From NCBI GenBank assembly GCA_964386385.1, contig CAYLRN010000005.1, forward strand, positions 62,001 through 126,000: a stretch of 64,000 nucleotides of DNA, read 5' to 3'. The notes beneath the pieces are model-generated. The model made no database searches, was not told the origin of the DNA, and saw only the letters and a list, made by a program, of their open reading frames with translations. This DNA is from RUG572 sp964386385. Its GTDB lineage: Bacteria > Verrucomicrobiota > Kiritimatiellia > RFP12 > UBA1067. Shown here piece after piece: positions 18,401 to 27,791 of the stretch (position 1 is the stretch's first letter; each line of letters starts with the position of its first letter). Position numbers and translations under genes: made by a program.

Positions 18401-19975
18401 ATGCAGCTGCAAGGCATGAAAGACATAACCACCAGCTGCTACACGTTCGCGAACCTGATCGCAGGGGACTACGTGTACGTCGACAAGACGGCGCAGATCT
18501 GCAGAATCGCGCGCCGTCCGTCCTCGCAGTACTTCCTCGCCCGGCCGCGTCGGTTCGGGAAGTCGCTTCTTGTCTCCACGCTCAAGGTCCTCTTCCAGGG
18601 AAAACGCGAACTCTTCAAGGGACTCGCCATCGAGCCGCTGTGGGACTGGACGAAGTCGTATCCGGTCATCCATCTCGACATGGGGTCGGCCTACGCCGGC
18701 ACGGTGGAGGAGTTCGATTCCGTACTTGGCGACATGCTTTCAGACGTCGCCGGCGAGCTGAACGTCACTCCGTCGCCGGGGAGCACGATCGCCAAACGGT
18801 TCGTGAACCTTTGCGACGCCGTGGCGAAATCCACGCCCACCGGCCAGTTCGTGCTTCTCGTAGACGAGTACGACAAGCCGCTTCTGGGGCATCTCTGCAG
18901 GCCCGAAGTGGAGGAGTTCCGCTCCGCGCTCAAGTCGTTCTACTCCGTCGTGAAGACGACAGAGCATCTGCAGCGCTTCGCGCTCGTCACCGGCGTGAGC
19001 AAGTTCTCGAAGGTCTCCATCTTCTCCGACCTCAACAACCTCGTAGACCTCACGCTCGCGGCCGACGCGGCCACGCTCCTCGGCTACACGCACGACGAGG
19101 TGAGGCTGTACTTCCCCGAAAGGCTCGAGGCGCTTGCCGCTGCAAATGGAATGACAGCCGAAAAGGCGTTTGACGAAATCGTCAGGCTGTACGACGGCTA
19201 CCGCTTCGAGGAGAACGCGGAGCGGGTGTTCAACCCCGTCTCGCTCGGACGCTGCCTCGCGGAGAGGAAGTTCAACTCATGCTGGTACGAGACGGCCACG
19301 CCGACGTTCCTCGTGAACATGCTGCGCGCGCATCCGCAGGACGTCTCCGACCTGACCGTCTCGGAGGCGCAGCTCGGGTCGTACGAGCCGAGCGACCCCG
19401 CCGTCGAGCCGCTTCTCTTCCAGACCGGATATCTGACGATTCGCGACGCGGAGGCGGTGGCCGGAAGCCGCGTCTACCGCCTTCGCTTTCCGAACGAGGA
19501 AGTTCGGACGGCGTTCAGCGAATCGCTCATGAAAGCGTACTCCAGTCTTGGAGAGACCGCCTTCACGCGCGCGAAGCTTGACTGCTATTACGCGCTCGTG
19601 GCGCACGACCTTCCCGCGTTCTTCAAGTCGCTCGCCGTCCTCTTCGCGAACGTCCCCTACGACCTCACCGACCGGCAGAACGAGCAGACCTGGCAGGCGA
19701 TTCTCGTCGTGATCCTGAACTTCCTCGGCCTCCGCGCCGTTCCGGAGGAGCGCACGAACGCCGGCCGCATCGACATGTCCATCCGCGCGGGCGAGGAGAT
19801 CTACGTCGTCGAACTGAAGCTGGACGGGTCCGCCCCGTCCGCCATCTCGCAGATCCTCAAGAAACGCTACCACGAGAAGTTCCTCTCGGAGGGGAAGCGC
19901 GTCACGCTAGTCGGAATCAACTTCTCCACGGAAAAACGCGGCGTCGCCAGCTGGCGGTCGCGGGAGATTAAGTAG
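18401..19975 (+). CDS. AAA-ATPase-like / PD-(D/E)XK nuclease domain protein
   Basis: About 524 residues from ATG 18401 (other in-frame starts at 18356 and 18417). The order is typical of this abundant family: DYVYVDKTAQI, then a Walker A-like block FLARPRRFGKSLLVSTLK, then VLLVDEYDKPL (Walker B-like), then a C-terminal PD-(D/E)XK fold with RIDMSIRAGEEIYVVELKLDG. The family is widespread in gut bacteria, often in many copies, and its function is not established. The stop codon TAG lies inside the TTAAGTGG-type array that begins the repeat island. A broken relative lies at 40811-41308. Confidence 0.88.
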   Translation: MQLQGMKDITTSCYTFANLIAGDYVYVDKTAQICRIARRPSSQYFLARPRRFGKSLLVSTLKVLFQGKRELFKGLAIEPLWDWTKSYPVIHLDMGSAYAGTVEEFDSVLGDMLSDVAGELNVTPSPGSTIAKRFVNLCDAVAKSTPTGQFVLLVDEYDKPLLGHLCRPEVEEFRSALKSFYSVVKTTEHLQRFALVTGVSKFSKVSIFSDLNNLVDLTLAADAATLLGYTHDEVRLYFPERLEALAAANGMTAEKAFDEIVRLYDGYRFEENAERVFNPVSLGRCLAERKFNSCWYETATPTFLVNMLRAHPQDVSDLTVSEAQLGSYEPSDPAVEPLLFQTGYLTIRDAEAVAGSRVYRLRFPNEEVRTAFSESLMKAYSSLGETAFTRAKLDCYYALVAHDLPAFFKSLAVLFANVPYDLTDRQNEQTWQAILVVILNFLGLRAVPEERTNAGRIDMSIRAGEEIYVVELKLDGSAPSAISQILKKRYHEKFLSEGKRVTLVGINFSTEKRGVASWRSREIK

Positions 19976-20571
19976 TTAAGTGGTTAAGTGGTTAAGCGCT
20001 TGGGTGCGCAAGTGGTTGAGTGGTGGAGCGCTTAAGCGGTCAAGTCGGGAGGGACGCGCTCCTGCGCGTCCGCCTTTCCCATATCGGTCGCGCATGAGCG
20101 CGTCCGCCGTTCCCGTCTCGGTCGCGCAGGAGCGCGACCCTCCCGGTTCAACGCCGCCCGTTTTCTGCACTGGTAGGGCGCGACGTCTCGTCGCGCCGTC
20201 AAGTCGGGAGGGACGCGCTCCTGCGCGTCCGCCTTTCCCATATCGGTCGCGCAGGAGCGCGACCCTCCCGATTCAACACCACCAGTTTTCTGCACTGGCA
20301 GGGCGCGACGTCTCGTCGCGCCGTCAAGTTGGGAGGGACGCGCTCCTGCGCGTCCGCCTTTCCCATATCGGTCGCGCAGGAGCGCGACCCTCCCGATTCA
20401 ACACCACCAGTTTTCTGCACTGGCAGGGCGCGACGTCTCGTCGCGCCGTCAAGTTGGGAGGGACGCGCTCCTGCGCGTCCGCCTTTCCCATATCGGTCGC
20501 GCAGGAGCGCGACCCTCCCGATTCAGCACCACTCAACCACTCAACCGCTTAATCACTTAATCACTTAATCC
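19966..20571. repeat. Repeat island 1: TTAAGTGG arrays flanking stem-loops
   Basis: The left arm (19966-20040) is an array of TTAAGTGG-like 8-mers and the right arm (20528-20571) carries the complementary CCACT(C/T)AA and CTTAATCA units. Between them lie palindromes of two kinds, GGACGCG-CTCCTG-CGCGTCC and GGTCGCG-CAGGAG-CGCGACC. No gene is evident in 19976-20594. Confidence 0.8.
20206..20525. repeat. 125-bp tandem repeat
   Basis: The unit starting GGGAGGGACGCG recurs at 20206, 20331 and 20456, an exact period of 125 bp with very few mismatches; the last copy is partial. A more diverged copy starts at 20047, 159 bp before the first. There are no unique spacers, so it is not a CRISPR array. 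Confidence 0.85.
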
Positions 20572-20594
20572 TCCTCCCCCCCCCCACCGCCCGG

Positions 20595-20624
20595 TTGACA
20601 GGGGAGAAAAAAAAATGCGATAAT
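20595..20624 (+). promoter_or_regulatory. A-tract promoter of surface protein gene
   Basis: TTGACA (20595-20600), an 18-bp spacer containing nine A residues, and GATAAT (20619-20624), about 78 bp before the start of the next surface protein. Confidence 0.65.
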
Positions 20625-20701
20625 TCATATCGTTGGCGGTTGCTTTTTTGAAGTGGCTGAACGGCCGCTTCGGCTTCGGCCGGTCAATACTGGAGAGCGG
20701 C

Positions 20702-22906
20702 ATGGCGAACTGTTTTCGATGGACGATGGCGTGTGCGCTGCTGGCGGCGGGCGGCGGCATGGCGGCGGACGTGCAGACGTGGATGGCAGATCCCGCGAGC
20801 GCGCTGTGGAATCTGTCGGACGAGAACTGGGTTCCCGGCGGGACGTGGGCGGGCGGCGGCGCAGAGTTCGGCGAGTCGTCCGTCAAGGCCGTGTCGATTC
20901 CCGAACGGGTCTCCGCCACAGGACTCTCCTTTACGGCGGACGGCTATTCCCTTGACGGACCCGGATGCCTGTATCTTCCCGGCACGGCGGCGGCGCCGGC
21001 CGTCGTTTCCGTGGGCGACGGCATTGAGGCGACGATAGCGGCGGCCGTGACGAACGAAGTGCAGTCCGGCAGGATTCGCAAGACGGGCGGCGGAACGCTG
21101 GTCCTTGCGGGCGACACGTCGCCGGGAACTGTCGTCATGGCGGAAGGAGCTCTGCGTCTCGCCGGCGGCTTCCACGTGGTCAGCAACTTCGTGCGCGAGG
21201 GTTCGGCGGACACGCGCTTCGAGGCCGACGGCGGCATTCTCCAGATCGCCGACGCGAACGGACTGCGCAGCTTCTCCACGGCGCGCATCGGCCCTGGCGG
21301 ACTGCGCCTCATGCGCAAGGGCTACGTCACCCCGACGCACATACAGAGGCTCAGGACCGGCGTCGCGGACGGCGTGGACGGCGGCGTCCATTTCTACGGC
21401 AGCGACCTCTGCTATTTCTACCCACAGGAGGCGACATACACGGGCGGCTTCCACTTCGAGAACTCCCAATGGGGGACGACGCCGTTTGTGGCGATCCCTC
21501 AAAGCGAGAGCGTCTTCGGCGTCGTGCCGCCGGAGCCTGCGGACAGCATCTTCTTCCACGCGACCGGCGGACGGCTGCACTTCGGCTACTCCATGGACGT
21601 CCACACAAACCGCGACGTCCTGATCGACAGGGACTGCACGGCGGGCTTCTCCGTGCAGAACGCGTCGATGACCGCCCGCATCTGCGGACGCATCCGCGGA
21701 CCTGAAGGCTACGACCATACCGTGCGCGTCTTTGCCCGGACGAGCTACTGGTCGGACTACAATGCGACCTGGACGGGGACCCTCGCCCTCTCGCCTGGCG
21801 AAGGGCGCACGAACCGCTTCGGACGCCTGACCGTGGACCTGCCCGTCCGCATCGAGTCCGGCGTCACGCTCCTCACCTGCACGAACAGCGTCCCCGAGGG
21901 CGACCCATATAAGAACGTCGTCCCGCTGGACGTCGAAGGCGGCTCCGGCTACAATGAGACGAAGGGCGTCCTCACGGTCGCCGGCGGCGAGTTGCGCATC
22001 AAGAACGAAAAGTTCATCGTCGTTCGCAGATACGGCCAGGTGCGCGTGACCGGCGGGCTTTTCACGATGTCGGGCGAATATCTCAACGGACTTGGTTCTC
22101 CCGCCAGGACGTTCATCGGAGGCACGGGCCGGATGGAGACAGGCCTCTTCCGCCTCTCGCAGACGACGACCTACGGTTCGGACGACGCTCCGGCCTGCTC
22201 CGCCACCGTCTCCACCGGCGGCGTCCTGCGCCTTCGCCGGTTCTATCTTGACGAAAACCAGAAGAAGGTCTTCCCCTGCCGCCTGGACCTTGACGGCGGA
22301 ACGCTCATGCCGAAGTCGAACGAGGCGAACTTCGTCGGTACCGGCGGATGGATGTGGACCAACGTCCATGTGCGCGTCTGCGCCGGCGGCGCGATTTTCG
22401 ACACGGACGGATTCAGTCCCACGGTCCGGAATCCGCTCCACTCCGGCGCGGCGGCGGACGGCGGCCTCGTCAAGCGCGGCGCGGGCACGCTCACGCTCGT
22501 GAACACGAACGGATACAACGGCGCCACCCGCGTCGAGGCCGGGAAGGTCGCGTTCACGCACGCGGACGGCTATCCGGGCGGATCGCTTGAATTCCCCGCC
22601 GCGACGCTCGCGGCGCAGCCCGTCGGGACGCCGCTCATGACGGCGAAGGCCATCTCCTTCCGCGACGGATGCGGCGTTCGCATCGCGGACGCCGACCGGC
22701 TCGACCTCGACGGCTTCGGAAAGCCGCGCACGCTTGCGACGTCTGAGACGCCGTTCAGCGCCGTGCCCGACGTCACGTTCGTCGCGTCCGACGGCGCGAC
22801 GCTGGGCATGGGGAACGGCTGGGGCGGATGGACGGTGTCGCTGTCGCCCGACAGGAAGTCCCTCCTCCTCTCCGGAAGCCCCGGCACGGTCGTCATCCTG
22901 CGCTAG
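20702..22906 (+). CDS. Giant secreted beta-strand repeat protein 2 (autotransporter-repeat type)
   Basis: 734 residues from ATG 20702, with GGAG at 20692-20695 and a signal peptide (MANCFRWTMACALLAAGGGMAA). The body carries passenger-associated repeats such as GGLVKRGAGTLTLVNTNGYNGATRVEAGKV near the C-terminus and IRKTGGGTLVLAGDTSPG near residue 125. These are typical of bacterial surface proteins with stacked beta-strands. The chain ends in PGTVVILR, the tail shared with its three large neighbours. There is no beta-barrel translocator, so export to the surface must use another route. A hairpin terminator follows directly. Confidence 0.75.
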   Translation: MANCFRWTMACALLAAGGGMAADVQTWMADPASALWNLSDENWVPGGTWAGGGAEFGESSVKAVSIPERVSATGLSFTADGYSLDGPGCLYLPGTAAAPAVVSVGDGIEATIAAAVTNEVQSGRIRKTGGGTLVLAGDTSPGTVVMAEGALRLAGGFHVVSNFVREGSADTRFEADGGILQIADANGLRSFSTARIGPGGLRLMRKGYVTPTHIQRLRTGVADGVDGGVHFYGSDLCYFYPQEATYTGGFHFENSQWGTTPFVAIPQSESVFGVVPPEPADSIFFHATGGRLHFGYSMDVHTNRDVLIDRDCTAGFSVQNASMTARICGRIRGPEGYDHTVRVFARTSYWSDYNATWTGTLALSPGEGRTNRFGRLTVDLPVRIESGVTLLTCTNSVPEGDPYKNVVPLDVEGGSGYNETKGVLTVAGGELRIKNEKFIVVRRYGQVRVTGGLFTMSGEYLNGLGSPARTFIGGTGRMETGLFRLSQTTTYGSDDAPACSATVSTGGVLRLRRFYLDENQKKVFPCRLDLDGGTLMPKSNEANFVGTGGWMWTNVHVRVCAGGAIFDTDGFSPTVRNPLHSGAAADGGLVKRGAGTLTLVNTNGYNGATRVEAGKVAFTHADGYPGGSLEFPAATLAAQPVGTPLMTAKAISFRDGCGVRIADADRLDLDGFGKPRTLATSETPFSAVPDVTFVASDGATLGMGNGWGGWTVSLSPDRKSLLLSGSPGTVVILR

Positions 22907-22917
22907 CCCGCAATCCC

Positions 22918-22943
22918 GCGCCCTGCCGGACAGGGCGCTTTGT
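22918..22943 (+). terminator. Hairpin terminator
   Basis: GCGCCCTG (22918-22925), a 5-nt loop and CAGGGCGC (22931-22938) form a perfect 8-bp stem followed by TTTGT. It ends the transcript of surface protein 2 just before the next A-tract promoter. Confidence 0.65.
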
Positions 22944-22949
22944 GCCGCT

Positions 22950-22980
22950 TTGCTATTGCAAGGAAAAAAAAAGATATAAT
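22950..22980 (+). promoter_or_regulatory. A-tract promoter of surface protein gene
   Basis: TTGCTA (22950-22955), an A-tract of nine, and a perfect TATAAT (22975-22980). The -35 placement is uncertain; TTGCAA at 22956 would give too short a spacer. It lies about 50 bp before the start of the 1283-residue surface protein. Confidence 0.55.
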
Positions 22981-23029
22981 GGATGCCGTAAATCGTCGGA
23001 GTTCCATGCCCTAAAGGAGTTTTGTCCAT

Positions 23030-26000
23030 ATGAAATTGAAGACAGTCGTCTGCTCGTGTGCGCTGGCCGCGGCCGCAGGCCCGCTTTCCGCCACCATCGT
23101 CACGAACGCCTGGCTTCTGACGGAGGGCGGCAGCGTCACGAACCTCTCGAACTGGAGCTACTTCGAGGGCATGGAGAATCCATATTTCGACTGGTGGGCG
23201 AAGGATCCATGGTCGTTTGGATTCCTGGACTTGCGGAAGATGGCGGACGGCGGGACGCTGCTGGCGGACCAGAACGTGCGGTTCGACGGGTTCTGGGTCG
23301 CGCCGTGCGAGGGCGAGACCGTCTCCACCGCGCGCGTCGCGCGCTCGTCGACGTCCATCCTCTGGAAGCCCGTCGACAAGTCGGTCTTCAATGTGGAGGA
23401 CGGCGCGACGCTGGTGATGGAGTCGGCGATGGCGCCGTGGGCGAGCGGCGACGTTGCGCGCAAGACGGGCGGCGGCTCCGTTGTATTCCAGAACGCGATG
23501 AACGAATCCCGAATCGAAGTGCGGGAGGGCGTGTGCGAGTGTCTTCTGTTTGACTGGAACAGGGAGTATTTCCAGAACGCTTTCACCGTGAACGGCGCCG
23601 GCGCGGACGCGCTCCGCTTCACGATTTCAGGCAATGCGTCCGAGACGCGCGTCGGGCGCGTCGTCGACCCATACGGACGCTCGGAGGCGCAGAACCTGGC
23701 GGGCTGGACGACATGGTACGGGCCGGGGCAGTCGGCCCCGGCCTCGCCCGGCACGAACGGCTGGGTAGGTTCGCGCGCGGCGGGGCTTCTGCGCCTGTCG
23801 CGTCCGCCGTCGGACACGACGGGGCTTGCGCTGGAGGACGGCGACGCAGTGCTGGATTCCCTGCCGTCAGAGTGGGCTGCGTGGAACTGCGTCGGACGCT
23901 GGCGCTTCGATATTCCCGGCCGCTCCGGCGCGGACAGCGGCCCCTGGGGCAACGAGCTCGTCGCGGCCGGAGCTCTCCCCGTCGTCACCAACGACGTCGA
24001 GCGCGGGCAGGTGGCGTGGTTCGACGGGACGTCCGGCCTGAAGGGCTTCTGGCGCGACGACGCCGGCGAGGGAATAATCAACCAGCCGCGCGGAAGCGAG
24101 GCCTACGCGTTCGCGGCCTGGGTCAAGGTCCGGGAGGCCGATTTCGGCTCGTCATGGAAACTTGCCGTCTTCAAGTTCGGCAACCTCGTCGAAAGCCAGT
24201 GCTCCACGCTGGGAATCGAGAAGGACCAAGTCCACCACCAGCACGGCGGCGCGCTGGCGCACGCCGTCGCCGTCCCTGGCGGAAAACCCGCCGACGGCGC
24301 CTGGCACCACGTGGCCGTCGTGTTCGACGGCGCGGCGCGGATGTCGTACTACTGGGACGGCAAATTGTGCGACTCCGCCGACTGGACGGGAAAGGTCGCC
24401 ACGAACCTGAAGGCGCAGGAGTTCCTGCTGGGGGCCGCCTGGAGCGGCAGCGCGCAGAACTTCCGCGGCATGATGGACGACGTGGCGTTCTTCCGATCAG
24501 CCCTCTCCGCAGACGACGTCGCCGCGCTCATGTCCGCCACGGCCGCGCCGCAGACGCTTGCCGCAGACCAGAAGCTCTCCTTCACCGGCGTCGGGCGGAT
24601 GCACGTCTTCGGCGAGCAGCGCCTTGACCGCCTGGGCTCGGGGTCGGACGACTGCGTCCGCGGCGGCTTTGAGCTCGACGGCGCGGCGGCGAAGCTCGTC
24701 CTGGACTCTGACGCCCAGGGGCCGAAGCGTTCGTGGACGGCGTGGAACGGGACGGTCGCCGGCGCGGGCGGCGTCGCCAAGGACGGCGCCGGAAGCGAAC
24801 TCGTGATGACGGGCGTGGGCGACTGGCGCGGCCCGACGGAGGTCAGGGCCGGGACGCTGCGCCTGCGCGGCGCGAAGTCCGACCTCGTCGCGCACTGGAC
24901 GTTCGACGACCCGCACCATCCCTACGCCAACATGGCGCAGAGGGGATTCGACCTCGCGGCGGGGAACGCGTCGAAGGTGTCCGTGGTGGAGGACGCGGAG
25001 CGCGGGCGCGTGGCGAGGCTTTCCGCGGACGGAAGCTCTCCCGGCGGATATCTGTGGGCCGACTATCCCGCGCACTTCGCGTATTCCAACAGCGCGTTCT
25101 CCCTGACGCTCTGGGTGAAGGTCCCGTCCTCCGCGCCAAACGGCGGCACGTTCGCCGTGTGGGGATGTGATGGCGTCGGCGGCGGGCAGCTGCAGTTCCG
25201 CATGTGGGGCTCCTACGACAAGCTGGCGTATTCGTTCTACAACGCGAACCACGCGGCGCACGTCCCCGCGCTCAACGACGACAAGTGGCATCATCTCGCC
25301 ATCACGCGAACGGAGGACGACGTGCTGGCCACCTACGTGGACGGCGTGGCGGTCGCGATGGACTTGGCCGAGCGCCGCGCCGTCGTGATTCCGCGCAACG
25401 GGAAGATAATGCTCGGCACGTGCTGGCTGCGCGGGAACGATCGCTATCTTGACGGCTGCATGGACGACGTGCGCGTCTACCAGCGCGCGCTGACCGCGCA
25501 GGAAGTCGCCGCCCTCGCGCAGGACGACGCAGACCCCGCCGCGGGCCCGGCCGCCGACAAGGCGCCCGACGAGCTCCCCGCGCCGCTCGCCCACTGGTCC
25601 TACGACAACCCCGACGACCTCGGCCACGACGACACCGGCAACGGCAACGACCTTTCCGTCTCCGGCGCGGGGCTTTCCTCGGAGACCTCTCCCGTGCGCG
25701 GCCGGATGGCGCGCTTCGCGGACAAGTCCTCCGGCCTCTTCTACGACCGCGACGGCCTCACGTTCCCGCCAGCCCTGCCGAGCGGCGCCGCCGACGTCAC
25801 GTTCACCACCTGGTTCCGCGCGGACGAGGCGGACACGCTCGACGACACCGCGGCGCTCGTCTACTGGGGGCCATCGTACATGGGCGGCAAGGCGTTCATC
25901 GTGGACGTGGAGCAGAGCGGACGTTCCATCCGCTTCATCACGCTCGCCACCAACCTCGTCGACGGCGCGACGCAGGCGGTGACCGTCCGCGCCGCGCGCG

Positions 26001-26881
26001 ATGCGTTCCGCCGCGGAAGCGATCGCCAGCGCCTCCACCACCTGGCCGCAGTGCAGGACTCCGCGGCGCGGAAGTTCAGGATCTACCTCGACGGACGGCT
26101 TGTCCAGAGCTCCGACATTCCGGACGGTACGGCAACGGCGTCCGAGGCTCTTAACTTCTCCCTTGGCAAACGCATCGGCATGACCGGATGGAAGGGCGTG
26201 ATGGACGAGACGAAGGTCTACGGCGCGGCGCTCACCGACGCGCAGGTCCTCCGCGCAATGCGCATGGAAATGGAATCGGACGCCCTGTGCCACGCCCTGC
26301 CGGCCGACGCGACGCCAGTCGTCTCCGAAGGCGCCTCCCTCGCGCTGGAAGGGCGCGACCAGACGCTTGTCGGCGTGACCGGCGCGGGACGTCTCGCCGT
26401 CGACGCCTCCACGCTGACGCTCACGGGCGAATCCTCCTTTGACGGCTCTGTGGCCGGCGCCGGCGCGATCGCCCTCGCGCCGGGCGCGTCGTTTGCCGCG
26501 GCCGGCGTCGAGGCGTTCACGGGGACGCTGGAGCTGCGCGGCGGCCGGACTGAGACGCCCTGGACGAACGCTGGCGCGGCGATTCCGGATGGGACGACGC
26601 TGCCGCTTTCGTCTGCGCCCTACGCGGCGGTCGGCGGCTGGCTCGTCGTCGGCGATGCGGTCTGCGTTGCGCGGACGGATGGCGCGTGGACTGGCGGCGC
26701 GTACGAACTTGCGACGGCGGGGGAGATTGTTCTCTCCGACGCGGCTGCGGAAGGATGCGCCGTCATGCCTGGTCTGAAGGCGGGGTGGAAGGCGAAGCTC
26801 GTCGCGCGCGACAACGCCGCGGGGACGCAGACGCTCTGCCTCCACGTCCTCCCGTCATCGACGCTGATAATCATCCGCTGA
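23030..26881 (+). CDS. Giant secreted LamG-domain repeat protein 3
   Basis: 1283 residues with a signal peptide (MKLKTVVCSCALAAAAGPLSA) and a clear AAAGGAG upstream. Three concanavalin A/LamG-like jellyroll domains are visible at about residues 290-500, 620-830 and 850-1085. Each has the sequence of a capping strand, a WHHVAVV- or WHHLAIT-type strand and a closing DDVAFFRSALSADDVAAL or DDVRVYQRALTAQEVAAL motif. Autotransporter-like beta-strand repeats connect them and follow them. It ends in SSTLIIIR. LamG domains usually bind glycans or proteins, so adhesion to host or food polysaccharides is plausible. Its last 27 bp overlap the convergent AraC gene. Confidence 0.82.
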   Translation: MKLKTVVCSCALAAAAGPLSATIVTNAWLLTEGGSVTNLSNWSYFEGMENPYFDWWAKDPWSFGFLDLRKMADGGTLLADQNVRFDGFWVAPCEGETVSTARVARSSTSILWKPVDKSVFNVEDGATLVMESAMAPWASGDVARKTGGGSVVFQNAMNESRIEVREGVCECLLFDWNREYFQNAFTVNGAGADALRFTISGNASETRVGRVVDPYGRSEAQNLAGWTTWYGPGQSAPASPGTNGWVGSRAAGLLRLSRPPSDTTGLALEDGDAVLDSLPSEWAAWNCVGRWRFDIPGRSGADSGPWGNELVAAGALPVVTNDVERGQVAWFDGTSGLKGFWRDDAGEGIINQPRGSEAYAFAAWVKVREADFGSSWKLAVFKFGNLVESQCSTLGIEKDQVHHQHGGALAHAVAVPGGKPADGAWHHVAVVFDGAARMSYYWDGKLCDSADWTGKVATNLKAQEFLLGAAWSGSAQNFRGMMDDVAFFRSALSADDVAALMSATAAPQTLAADQKLSFTGVGRMHVFGEQRLDRLGSGSDDCVRGGFELDGAAAKLVLDSDAQGPKRSWTAWNGTVAGAGGVAKDGAGSELVMTGVGDWRGPTEVRAGTLRLRGAKSDLVAHWTFDDPHHPYANMAQRGFDLAAGNASKVSVVEDAERGRVARLSADGSSPGGYLWADYPAHFAYSNSAFSLTLWVKVPSSAPNGGTFAVWGCDGVGGGQLQFRMWGSYDKLAYSFYNANHAAHVPALNDDKWHHLAITRTEDDVLATYVDGVAVAMDLAERRAVVIPRNGKIMLGTCWLRGNDRYLDGCMDDVRVYQRALTAQEVAALAQDDADPAAGPAADKAPDELPAPLAHWSYDNPDDLGHDDTGNGNDLSVSGAGLSSETSPVRGRMARFADKSSGLFYDRDGLTFPPALPSGAADVTFTTWFRADEADTLDDTAALVYWGPSYMGGKAFIVDVEQSGRSIRFITLATNLVDGATQAVTVRAARDAFRRGSDRQRLHHLAAVQDSAARKFRIYLDGRLVQSSDIPDGTATASEALNFSLGKRIGMTGWKGVMDETKVYGAALTDAQVLRAMRMEMESDALCHALPADATPVVSEGASLALEGRDQTLVGVTGAGRLAVDASTLTLTGESSFDGSVAGAGAIALAPGASFAAAGVEAFTGTLELRGGRTETPWTNAGAAIPDGTTLPLSSAPYAAVGGWLVVGDAVCVARTDGAWTGGAYELATAGEIVLSDAAAEGCAVMPGLKAGWKAKLVARDNAAGTQTLCLHVLPSSTLIIIR

Positions 26882-27718
26882 AGAACCCGCGCCGGCGTTG
26901 CGCCGCCAGGTTGTCGGCGAGACGCCGAAGCGGCGCTTGAACTGGCGGTTGAAGTAGGCGATGTCGGCGTAGCCCACGGCCGCGGCGACGTCCGTGATGC
27001 GCTCCGGCGTGGAGGCCAGCCTGTCGCAGGCGTCGGCGAGCCGGGCCTCGGTCAGGCATTCGACGAATGTCTTGCCGGTCACGGACTTGATCCAGGCGCA
27101 GAACGCGCTGCGGCTCTTCCCGAATTCGCGCGCGGCGTCGGCGAGCGTGACGGGGCGCATGGAGTTGCACGTCATGTACGTCCGGACGTCCGCCCGCGCC
27201 TTTTCGTCGGATGAAAGCGGCCGGGCGCAGGGGATGCGCTCCCGTTCGCCGTCCTGCGCGAACAGGAGGAGAATTTCCAGCAGACGTACCGACTGGAATG
27301 CGGCGTTCTCACGCAGGGCGAGTTCCATGAGGCGGCCGATTCTCTGCCGGGCCTGTCCGTGGGCGACGACCGCCGTGGGGGTGTCGACTAGCGGCGCGAG
27401 CGCTGACTTTATTTCGGGAGCGGCGTCCATTGCCGTCTTAAGCCACGCCGGGCGCACGAAGCAGGTCCTGTCCGCGATCTTTCCGTCATCCGCGACGTCC
27501 GCCGCGTCGAACCGCCAGCAGTGCGGCGCGCGGGGCGGCGAGATGACGGCGTCGCCCGCCGAGAACGGGGCGTGGACGTCGCCCAGCGTGCGGACTCCTG
27601 ACCCTTTCTGGACATAGGCTATCTCCCAGCAGTCGTCATGCGAATGGAGCGGAATCTGCGCCTTGGGCGACAGACGCATGGAGTGGAACTTGAACGGACC
27701 TTGGAAGACGGTTTTCAT
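26855..27718 (-). CDS. AraC-family transcriptional regulator
   Basis: 287 residues from ATG 27718. The N-terminal half is a cupin-like sensor (KAQIPLHSHDDCWEIAYVQKGSGVRTLGDVHAPFSAGDAVISPPRAPH), expected to bind a sugar or related effector. The C-terminal 100 residues carry the two helix-turn-helix motifs of the family (VTLADAAREFGKSRSAFCAWIKSVTGKTF and ITDVAAAVGYADIAYFNRQFKRRFGVSPTTWRR). It is divergent from the acyltransferase gene 73 bp away and may control it or a glycan locus nearby. TATTAT on the minus strand (27732-27727) lies only 8 bp before the ATG, so the mRNA may be leaderless. Confidence 0.93.
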   Translation of the reverse strand: MKTVFQGPFKFHSMRLSPKAQIPLHSHDDCWEIAYVQKGSGVRTLGDVHAPFSAGDAVISPPRAPHCWRFDAADVADDGKIADRTCFVRPAWLKTAMDAAPEIKSALAPLVDTPTAVVAHGQARQRIGRLMELALRENAAFQSVRLLEILLLFAQDGERERIPCARPLSSDEKARADVRTYMTCNSMRPVTLADAAREFGKSRSAFCAWIKSVTGKTFVECLTEARLADACDRLASTPERITDVAAAVGYADIAYFNRQFKRRFGVSPTTWRRNAGAGSSADDYQRR

Positions 27719-27726
27719 CGTGGACG

Positions 27727-27784
27727 ATAATACAAAAGATTTGCGCGTATGTCCATGGAGAATCCCTGCGCAATAGGATAGAAT
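27727..27784. promoter_or_regulatory. Divergent promoter region, AraC gene and acyltransferase gene
   Basis: On the minus strand TATTAT lies at 27732-27727. On the plus strand TAGAAT lies at 27779-27784, 7 bp before ATG 27792. No Shine-Dalgarno sequence is visible before either start codon. Confidence 0.5.
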
Positions 27785-27791
27785 TTGGAAC

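Noticed and set aside
20206..20525. CRISPR-like regularity
   Set aside because: The period is 125 bp with the entire unit repeated and no unique spacers; no cas genes in the window.
19980..20552. ORFs inside repeat island 1
   Set aside because: They only translate the palindromic repeats (recurrent GRAPARP and GSRSCAT phrases) and lack start signals.
20684..26845. Minus-strand ORFs of about 780 residues opposite surface proteins 2 and 3
   Set aside because: Their sense partners have signal peptides, LamG domains and good ribosome-binding sites; the antisense frames have none of these.
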